Shown: positions 7,018 through 11,218 of the stretch, piece by piece
Numbering within the stretch: the first letter of the stretch is position 1
How the letters are laid out: each line of letters starts with the position of its first letter
From: Nitratireductor sp.
GTDB taxonomy: Bacteria > Pseudomonadota > Alphaproteobacteria > Rhizobiales > Rhizobiaceae
Direction: 5' to 3'
NCBI GenBank assembly: GCA_020441735.1
Contig: JAGRLQ010000063.1
Span: 1-11,218 of the forward strand
DNA length: 11,218 nt
Position numbers and translations under genes: made by a program
The notes under the pieces: model-generated
The model's database searches: none
What the model saw: only the letters and a program-made list of their open reading frames with translations
What the model was told of the DNA's origin: nothing

Positions 7018-7054
7018 CCGGTCGTTGGGACGGGGAAGGTGGGGACACGACCGG
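7018..7054 (-). other. Hairpin with C-rich loop (G-rich on the plus strand) in the peptidase 3' UTR
   Basis: CCGGTCGT (7018-7025) and ACGACCGG (7047-7054) form a perfect 8-bp stem around a 21-base loop. On the plus strand the loop has G runs of 3, 4, 2 and 4; on the minus strand, where the peptidase mRNA runs, the loop is C-rich and contains CACCUUCCC (complement of 7033-7041), an anti-Shine-Dalgarno sequence. It lies between the peptidase stop codon and its terminator. Whether it acts as DNA, as mRNA 3' UTR or as a processed small RNA cannot be told from sequence. Confidence 0.5.
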
Positions 7055-7082
7055 ACCTGTCTCAACCCTCAAGTGGTTTGCG

Positions 7083-7715
7083 CTACTGGTTGACCGACCC
7101 CACGGCGGAGACGAGCGCCTTGCCGTTGCGTCGATCAGCAATGCCTTCCCATTTTCCAGAATGGGCGGCTGCCTGGCGTTTCAGATAGCGGTATTGAGTC
7201 TTGTTCCAGGGCAGGATGCGCTCATTCAGATTGTCGAGAATGAAATCGCCCCGGTCGGTGCGCACGGTCAGGACCGCATGGCCATCGCCATTGGGCTGGC
7301 GGACCACGGTGACCAGCAGCATTGATGCTGCCCAGCCTTTTTCCATCAGCATGCGGCGCTTCAGCAGCGCATAGTCCTCGCAATCGCCATAGGCTTCCGG
7401 CATGCTCCATATTTCCGGAACGCCGAAATACTCCATGTCGGTAACAGGGGTTACCGTGGCGTTGGCATAGGCATTGACTTCCACCATTTCGCTCCAGCGA
7501 TCACGCGTCAGAGCCATCGGTTTCTTGCTGCTTGCCCTGATCCTGCAATCAGCCCTGTTGATCTGGCAGTATTCGTAATGGCCGATCGGTTGCGACGTCA
7601 GCCCCGTCGTTTCCATGATGGCCTGCTGGCCCGCACTTGCCGAACCGGCACAGAACAAGGCTGTGCCGACGCTTGCGGCGAGGAGCCATTTGCTGGCTTT
7701 TTTGATGTTGTTCAT
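7083..7715 (-). CDS. Secreted transglutaminase-like cysteine peptidase (BTLCP family)
   Basis: 210 residues. A signal peptide is clear: N-terminal K5/K6/K9, hydrophobic 10-22, and probable cleavage after AGSASA at about 28, so it acts in the periplasm or outside. The catalytic triad of the bacterial transglutaminase-like cysteine proteinases (BTLCP, peptidase C93) is visible: C112 in YGDCEDYALLKR, H146 in GDGHAVLTV, and D161 in FILDN. The spacing is close to that of LapG, the periplasmic protease that cleaves surface adhesins under cyclic-di-GMP control. Extra cysteines C50 and C57 may form a disulfide. GGGAAGG lies 9 bases before the ATG, but both are paired in a long hairpin (7714-7760), so translation is probably controlled. 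It lies downstream of the PilZ gene, with its own possible promoter. Its substrate is unknown; calling it LapG would go too far. Confidence 0.9.
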   Translation of the reverse strand: MNNIKKASKWLLAASVGTALFCAGSASAGQQAIMETTGLTSQPIGHYEYCQINRADCRIRASSKKPMALTRDRWSEMVEVNAYANATVTPVTDMEYFGVPEIWSMPEAYGDCEDYALLKRRMLMEKGWAASMLLVTVVRQPNGDGHAVLTVRTDRGDFILDNLNERILPWNKTQYRYLKRQAAAHSGKWEGIADRRNGKALVSAVGSVNQ

Positions 7716-7760
7716 GTTGTGTCACCTTCCCAGTTAACGAGGGCAGGATGACACAAACAT
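7714..7760 (-). promoter_or_regulatory. Leader hairpin sequestering both Shine-Dalgarno and start codon of the BTLCP gene
   Basis: In the minus-strand mRNA, AUGUUUGUGUCA (7760-7749) pairs with UGACACAACAU (7724-7714), 11 bp with one bulge. CCUGCCC (7747-7741) then pairs with GGGAAGG (7731-7725), 6 of 7 pairs. The apical loop is 9 bases. The right arm contains the ribosome binding site and the first two bases of the AUG at 7715-7713. Such an arrangement is typical of translational switches (thermosensors, RNA-binding proteins, antisense RNAs); which one applies is unknown. No known riboswitch class is recognised. Confidence 0.6.
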
Positions 7761-7775
7761 CTTTCGGCACGGCCA

Positions 7776-7781
7776 ATATAG
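7776..7781 (-). promoter_or_regulatory. Possible -10 element of the BTLCP gene
   Basis: CTATAT on the minus strand matches the -10 element of rhizobial housekeeping promoters. It would place transcription start near 7769, so the mRNA leader would consist almost wholly of the start-codon hairpin. No good -35 lies at 16-18 bases; TTGACG (7811-7806) is too far at 24 bases. Confidence 0.3.
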
Positions 7782-7889
7782 GCGGCTGCATTTGAAGCGT
7801 ATTCGCGTCAAATGAAGGACAAGTTTTCAGCAAACTTGAGACTGATTTGAATAAAATTTTAGAGGTTTTCAGGTGCGGCGCAAACGGTT

Positions 7890-8504
7890 CTAGCGACCGA
7901 GATATTCTTCCAGGGAATCACGTGTCTGCACAATGGCAAACTCTATCGCCACGCCCTCGTCGAAATGGCGCACGACCCGCCCACGCATCTTGCCGAGCCA
8001 CAGTACTGTGCCGATGGCCGGTTTGACGCTGAGCTCCAGCGCAGCGCCGGAGAGTGAAAGATCCACGATGCGTGCCTGGTAGACCCGGCCGTCCTCCAGC
8101 TTGATGATGCCGGCAGGATTGCGCGGTGCAATGCGCTCGTGGCGGCGGTCCTCTGCCAGATTAAGCTCGTGACGGTTGGCAAGCCAGGTCAGTTTGGCCG
8201 CCAGCTTATCGCGTTTGCGCTCGGTGGCATTGACGCTCATGGCGAAACCGCCATCAAGCAGGCGCAGTATCTTGCCCTCAAGACGGCCAACATGATCGAC
8301 ATAGGCGATTACCCGCTCGCCGACACTGCCAGAGACAGGGGCAATCAGAGCAGCGCTTCCCGGCGACATGTTGAGAATCTGGCAGGGGTATTCCTGCCGG
8401 TTTTCCAGCATGAAGCGGCCGAAAAGCGTCAGGTCGACACGGGAGAACTCTCGTTCAGTGTCGCTCAACAATGGCTCTATCTCTGTTTTGGCAAATGCAC
8501 TCAT
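7890..8504 (-). CDS. Tandem PilZ domain protein
   Basis: 204 residues, cytoplasmic, made of two PilZ-like beta-barrels. The second (about 117-203) has the complete cyclic-di-GMP binding signature: R120-x3-R124 (RRHER), then D148-x-S150-x-x-G153 (DLSLSG). The first (about 14-100) keeps R18-x3-R22 (REFSR), but its second motif is degenerate: N45-x-S47-x-x-S50 instead of D-x-S-x-x-G. The N-terminal copy may therefore be structural and the C-terminal copy the ligand site. PilZ proteins act as cyclic-di-GMP effectors in motility, polysaccharide or surface protein control. No good Shine-Dalgarno precedes the ATG at 8504; TAGTAT at 8520-8515 could be a -10 that would give a nearly leaderless mRNA. 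The gene lies between the PAS_5 and BTLCP genes on the same strand. Confidence 0.88.
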   Translation of the reverse strand: MSAFAKTEIEPLLSDTEREFSRVDLTLFGRFMLENRQEYPCQILNMSPGSAALIAPVSGSVGERVIAYVDHVGRLEGKILRLLDGGFAMSVNATERKRDKLAAKLTWLANRHELNLAEDRRHERIAPRNPAGIIKLEDGRVYQARIVDLSLSGAALELSVKPAIGTVLWLGKMRGRVVRHFDEGVAIEFAIVQTRDSLEEYLGR

Positions 8505-8593
8505 GAGCAGGCTGATACTAAAAGCAGATCGGGAATCGGCGAAAACTGTTTCCCGAACTGTGCCGCAACCTGGTTAATGAATGGTAATTTTCC

Positions 8594-8646
8594 CGCGCCG
8601 ACAGCCAGTTTCCTGTAACTTCCCGGACCTGCCGGCGCGTTTTTTT
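8594..8646 (+). terminator. Possible plus-strand intrinsic terminator between PilZ and PAS genes
   Basis: CGCGCCG (8594-8600) and CGGCGCG (8633-8639) form a perfect 7-bp stem directly followed by seven T (8640-8646). The 32-base interior is long but contains smaller self-complementary parts (ACAG/CTGT at 8601-8616 and CCGG/CCGG at 8623-8635). No plus-strand protein gene lies upstream for more than 1.6 kb, so if it is real it ends an antisense or small RNA that starts opposite or next to the PilZ gene. Confidence 0.3.
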
Positions 8647-8650
8647 GAAA

Positions 8651-9319
8651 TCAGTCCTTGCCACCCTCATGTACGGTGAGATGACGGACTTTCCTGGCCA
8701 GCGGCCGTAGCGAACCATCGTCGACAACTTCAATCAGGCCAAAATCTCCGCCGGGAGGCGTCAGATGCGGCGAAAGCGGTGGGGTTGGGCTCGATTTCCA
8801 ACTGCTTCCATCCGCCTGGCTGTCTTCGAGGTCAACACTGCGGGCGGAGCGAATCTCGCATTCAACAATCGGTTCCGCGCCCAGCCAGTAGTGATCCTTG
8901 TCGCTGACGGCAATACCGATGATGCGGGCGCTGCCGTCTGCCATCGGCTCGAGCGGCAGGAGAAGCACTTCGAAATCCGCCTGTTTTCCTTTTTCCGTGT
9001 GTCCGCGCATAACGATGAACACCGGCTCGAAATCGCGATAAACGCGGGCGAGAACCCGGGCGATATCAAAGCTGTCGCGCTCACTCCAATGGCCCAGATA
9101 ACCATAGCCCTTCAGTTCGCGGCCAAAGATGGCGCAAATTCGCGTACCTGCCAGACGATAGCTGACTGTCTTCAATGCTCCGGAAACCTCCAGAATGAAG
9201 GTATCCGACAAAAGCTGGCGAATATCGCTCGGCTCCACCTCGTCGCGCCGTGGCGCATGCCGGTGTCCCCGCAATCGGTTCCAGTAACCGAATAGCTCCC
9301 TTGTTGCGGCATGTCTCAT
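8651..9319 (-). CDS. PAS domain protein (PAS_5 type)
   Basis: 222 residues from the ATG at 9319, preceded by GGGAAAG 9 bases upstream. The frame is open to 9604 and another ATG at 9343 is possible, but the family normally begins with a short M-R-x-x-x-T-x-E-L-F-x-Y-W-N-x-L-R-G stretch, which is exactly what this start gives (residues 1-18). The PAS-like domain spans about 1-145, with the conserved PRRDEVEPSDIRQLLSDTFILE region and YRLAGTRICAIFGREL (54-69). The C-terminal third is low-complexity and proline-rich (178-190), probably disordered. PAS_5 proteins occur mainly in alphaproteobacteria and lack an attached output domain; ligand and partner are unknown. It is upstream of the PilZ gene on the same strand, separated by 146 bases, so co-transcription is possible but not certain. 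Confidence 0.85.
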   Translation of the reverse strand: MRHAATRELFGYWNRLRGHRHAPRRDEVEPSDIRQLLSDTFILEVSGALKTVSYRLAGTRICAIFGRELKGYGYLGHWSERDSFDIARVLARVYRDFEPVFIVMRGHTEKGKQADFEVLLLPLEPMADGSARIIGIAVSDKDHYWLGAEPIVECEIRSARSVDLEDSQADGSSWKSSPTPPLSPHLTPPGGDFGLIEVVDDGSLRPLARKVRHLTVHEGGKD

Positions 9320-9604
9320 ATCAATACACTTTCCCGTCACCATTTTTCCGTTGTGACACAGCACCGCCGGAATGCGCCTGATCTGCGCTGAAGGCTGTGC
9401 CATTGCCGGACACCCGGCCGGATTGCCGGTCTGTCTGCCCACCCAGGGAGCAGGGATCATGCCAGAGAGAGAGGAGGGCAGGCGACAGGCCGGAACAAAT
9501 GACTTGTGGACAGCAAAGGCAGGACGGGCGGCGTTGCGGTTAAGGTTAACAAATGGTTTCGATTGCAGGAGCCGGTTTGATGTGAGATCAAGAATGCGAT
9601 CCAC
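9320..9604. other. Left part of a 519-base region without a protein gene
   Basis: This stretch should hold the promoter of the PAS gene (minus strand), but no convincing -35/-10 pair is seen. The inverted repeat GTTAA-GG-TTAAC lies at 9539-9550; its half-sites resemble TTAAC of CtrA targets, but the 2-base centre does not fit the usual 7-base spacing. Open frames here on both strands have no family signature or ribosome site and are left out. Confidence 0.35.
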
Positions 9605-9722
9605 GTGACGGTTATGCTTCTTGCTCCGTTCATTGTGAACTTCGGTATTCCTCGAACTCGTTGTGGGACGGGTGTTATGGGGGACGTGACCACCGCCCGG
9701 CTTTGTCCGGGCGGTTTTTTTT
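9605..9722 (+). ncRNA. Candidate small RNA gene ending in a strong intrinsic terminator
   Basis: A 9-bp terminator with eight T ends at 9722 on the plus strand, yet no plus-strand CDS lies upstream between 6953 and this point, so an independent transcript must end here. Upstream of it are a hairpin GTTCA-TTG-TGAAC (9628-9640), which CC/GG can extend across a TT bulge, then unpaired-looking TTCCTC (9648-9653) and a G-rich stretch (GTGGGACGGG, ATGGGGGACG). The layout of stem-loop, single-stranded pyrimidine patch and terminator is typical of Hfq-type rhizobial sRNAs; the alphaproteobacterial suhB/MmgR (alpha-r8) family is one candidate to test, but I cannot confirm it from memory. The 5' end is a guess: TTATGC at 9612-9617 could be a -10, giving a start near 9624. 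Confidence 0.55.
9692..9722 (+). terminator. Strong intrinsic terminator
   Basis: CCGCCCGG (9693-9700) pairs perfectly with CCGGGCGG (9707-9714), with an outer A-T pair at 9692/9715, a 6-base loop CTTTGT and an eight-T run at 9715-9722. The T run exists only on the plus strand, so it ends a plus-strand transcript, here the candidate small RNA. Confidence 0.85.
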
Positions 9723-9838
9723 GATCATCCGGGAGCAGCCTGCGTCCATTCAACAATTGACTGGTGCAGCATGCAGCGGCAGTGTCGTGGCACATCCCAT
9801 TCCTGCCAGCAGAGCGCCGCTTGTCCGATCCCTTGAAC

Positions 9839-10576
9839 ATGGAACCCGATAACCTCGAACCGGATACGCCTGCGCCGGCGGAACCGGTATTCAACCTGCC
9901 GCGCATCGTTTCGACACTGGCGCTGGTGCTTTTGGCAATCCATGCGATACGCGCGCTGCTGCTTTCCACAGCAGCCGATACCAAGCTGATTTTACTGTTT
10001 GCCTTCATTCCCGCGATGTACGGGCAGGCGGGTGCAACGGCTCCGGTACCGGAGGCTGCATACTGGATGCCCTTCACCTACGGTCTGCTGCATGGAAGCT
10101 GGCTGCATCTGGGCGTCAACATCGCGTGGATGCTCGCCTTCGGCACGCCGGTGGCCCGGCGCTTTGGCGCGGCGCGTTTTATGGCACTTACCTTGCTTGC
10201 CACAGCCTGCGGGGCACTTGCCCACTATCTGGCCAATCCCGGCGCCTTCATTCCGATGATCGGGGCTTCTGCTGCCGTCTCCGGTTACATGGGAGCGGCC
10301 ATGCGGTTCGTCTTCAATCCGCTGGCGCGCGGCGGCGCCGGTCGCGGGTTTCGCCATGACGGACCGGCGCTGTCACTCGCCGAAAGCTTCACCAACCGGC
10401 AATTCCTCGTCTTCTTTGTCGTCTGGATGGCGATGAACCTCGCCTTCGGCATCGGCGCGGCTGCCGTTCCGGGAGCAGGGTCTGCCATCGCCTGGCAGGC
10501 GCATATTGGCGGTTTTGCCGCCGGAATCTTCGGGTTTTCCCTGTTCGAACGCAAAAACAGCACCTTGTCTGCTTGA
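9839..10576 (+). CDS. Rhomboid family intramembrane serine protease
   Basis: 245 residues from the ATG at 9839. The start is uncertain: no good Shine-Dalgarno precedes it, and TTG at 9821 or GTG at 9764 are in frame. The N-terminal 18 residues are acidic and proline-rich, followed by the first membrane helix. Rhomboid motifs are present: H85-x4-H90-x3-N94 (HGSWLHLGVN) in the second core helix, catalytic S144 in IGASAAVSGYMGAA, and H222 in AHIGGFAAG. The usual G-x-S-G reads G-A-S-A here. A basic loop (about 160-186, RGGAGRGFRHDG) separates the serine helix from the next. Rhomboids cut transmembrane substrates within the inner membrane; the substrate is unknown. A CBS-domain gene follows after 75 bases on the same strand, probably co-transcribed. 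Confidence 0.92.
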   Translation: MEPDNLEPDTPAPAEPVFNLPRIVSTLALVLLAIHAIRALLLSTAADTKLILLFAFIPAMYGQAGATAPVPEAAYWMPFTYGLLHGSWLHLGVNIAWMLAFGTPVARRFGAARFMALTLLATACGALAHYLANPGAFIPMIGASAAVSGYMGAAMRFVFNPLARGGAGRGFRHDGPALSLAESFTNRQFLVFFVVWMAMNLAFGIGAAAVPGAGSAIAWQAHIGGFAAGIFGFSLFERKNSTLSA

Positions 10577-10651
10577 TTTGTTGCCGATTCAGCGCTGCAA
10601 TGGCAGCAGAGCCATCCGAAGCGCACGGATGACGGGAGAGGAGGTCGCACC

Positions 10652-11080
10652 ATGAACATCTCATCCATACTTGCCAACAAGGGCAACAATGTCATTACCG
10701 CCGATCCGGATTCACCGCTCGGCGCCATCTCCAGGACTCTTGCAGACAACAGGATTGGCGCCATCGTTGTTCTTGATGGCGGAGAAAAGGTATGCGGCAT
10801 CGTTTCTGAACGCGATGTCGTGCGCCAGGTCGCTTCCGGCGGTGCCGGCGCTCTGGATCAGCCCGTTTCAGCCTGCATGACCAGGAAAGTCATTTCCTGC
10901 GATGGGCAAAGTACGATTGACGAAGTGATGGGGATCATGACCCGTCACAAGTTCCGTCATATCCCGGTTATCGAAGGCGGAAAGCTTGTCGGCATCATCT
11001 CGATCGGCGATGTGGTCAAACACAAGATCGAACAGGCGGAGCGCGAAGCTGCCGAACTCAAGCAGTATATAGCGGGATAG
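10652..11080 (+). CDS. Two-CBS-domain protein
   Basis: 142 residues consisting of a pair of CBS motifs (a Bateman module) and little else. CBS1 covers about 12-65 (TADPDSPLGAISRTLADNRI, then GIVSERDVVR at 49-58). CBS2 covers about 74-125 (CMTRKVISCDG, RHKFRHIPVIEGGKLVGIIS, IGDVVK). A charged helix with a coiled-coil look (126-140, IEQAEREAAELKQYI) closes it. Such stand-alone modules bind adenosine nucleotides or similar ligands and regulate partners; the partner is unknown. GGAGAGGAGG at 10634-10643, 8 bases before the ATG, is a very strong ribosome site. A small inverted repeat CATCCG (10613-10618) / CGGATG (10626-10631) lies just before it. The gene converges with the partial gene at the window end. 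Confidence 0.93.
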   Translation: MNISSILANKGNNVITADPDSPLGAISRTLADNRIGAIVVLDGGEKVCGIVSERDVVRQVASGGAGALDQPVSACMTRKVISCDGQSTIDEVMGIMTRHKFRHIPVIEGGKLVGIISIGDVVKHKIEQAEREAAELKQYIAG

Positions 11081-11094
11081 TCCGTGGGCAGCGA

Positions 11095-11218
11095 CTAGAG
11101 GCTGATGATCTGGTCGAGCACGCCCTGATCTTCCAGTTCGCGCAACCGCATCATCATCTCGTCATAGCCAAGGCGGATTGCCTCATCGGCCTTGTGAAAG
11201 TCGATCAGGCCGATCTCG
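11095..11218 (-). CDS. Probable patatin-like phospholipase, C-terminal end, partial
   Basis: Minus-strand reading from the window edge to the TAG at 11097-11095 gives 40 residues. The segment EIGLIDFHKADEAIRLGYDE resembles the C-terminal part of bacterial patatin-like (RssA/NTE-type) proteins, where a strand ending in 'I-G-x-x-D/E-F' is followed by a helix with 'A-x-x-x-I-x-x-G-Y/E'. The patatin nucleophile G-x-S-x-G and the D-G-A/G motif would lie outside the window, so the call rests on this tail only. Codon choice and composition look like those of the neighbouring genes. It converges with the CBS gene, 14 bases away. Confidence 0.5.
   Translation of the reverse strand, partial: EIGLIDFHKADEAIRLGYDEMMMRLRELEDQGVLDQIISL

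Noticed and set aside
7820..7838. CAAGTTT-TCAGC-AAACTTG hairpin between the PilZ and BTLCP genes as a terminator
   Set aside because: The stem is AT-rich and 7 bp, with no U run directly after it on either strand; it could be an operator but there is no further support.
8139..8618. 159-codon plus-strand frame opposite PilZ
   Set aside because: It is antisense to a clear PilZ protein; nothing supports translation, though an antisense RNA remains possible.
9539..9550. GTTAA-GG-TTAAC as a CtrA site
   Set aside because: Half-sites fit, but the spacing is 2 instead of 7 bases, so I do not call it.
9320..9604. 95-residue N-terminal extension of the PAS_5 gene
   Set aside because: The family begins at the ATG at 9319, which has a good ribosome site; the extension is compositionally unlike a domain.
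9457..10077. 206-codon minus-strand frame across the sRNA region and the rhomboid start
   Set aside because: It crosses the strong terminator and runs opposite the rhomboid gene; no motif or start signal.
1..11218. Mobile element, defence system, CRISPR array, tRNA or rRNA
   Set aside because: No transposase, integrase, phage or restriction gene, no spaced repeat array, no target duplications and no recognisable tRNA or rRNA segment were seen.

Overview
The window looks like ordinary core chromosome of a Hyphomicrobiales (Rhizobiales-type) alphaproteobacterium. It is moderately GC-rich, and its protein families are typical of that order: an AapP-like transporter ATPase, DUF2459/TIGR02117, an NDUFS6-like zinc finger, DUF3126, a PAS_5-type protein, tandem PilZ and a BTLCP cysteine peptidase. 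I see no insertion sequence, prophage, tRNA, rRNA or CRISPR array. The genus cannot be fixed from the sequence alone.

Left part (1-5045): the 3' end of an amino-acid ABC transporter ATPase is followed by a membrane-anchored DUF2459 protein (+). A two-gene minus-strand operon encodes a CHCC zinc-finger protein and a FAD monooxygenase. Divergent from it is an alpha/beta hydrolase, followed on the plus strand by serine acetyltransferase (cysE), a small exported protein and a DUF3126 protein.

Middle (5066-6953): a single-pass membrane protein of unknown function (-) is divergent from a small three-helix membrane protein (+), which precedes a gamma-class carbonic anhydrase-like protein.

Right part (6966-9319): three minus-strand genes encode a PAS_5-type sensor, a two-domain PilZ protein and a secreted LapG-like transglutaminase/cysteine peptidase. 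The peptidase gene has a long hairpin that pairs both its Shine-Dalgarno sequence and its start codon. Its 3' region has a hairpin with a C-rich RNA loop, followed by an intrinsic terminator. The loop carries 9 nt perfectly complementary to the gene's own Shine-Dalgarno region. These RNA structures are the most unusual thing in the window.

Far right (9320-11218): a 519-base stretch without a protein gene contains a strong plus-strand terminator with no upstream plus-strand CDS, so a small RNA gene is likely there. A rhomboid protease, a two-CBS-domain protein and the C-terminal end of a probable patatin-like phospholipase (-) follow.

The genes are mostly unrelated housekeeping and signalling functions. 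The one functional grouping I would propose is the PAS/PilZ/BTLCP cluster, which could link cytoplasmic signalling, perhaps cyclic-di-GMP, to periplasmic proteolysis. That is inference from adjacency and family knowledge.
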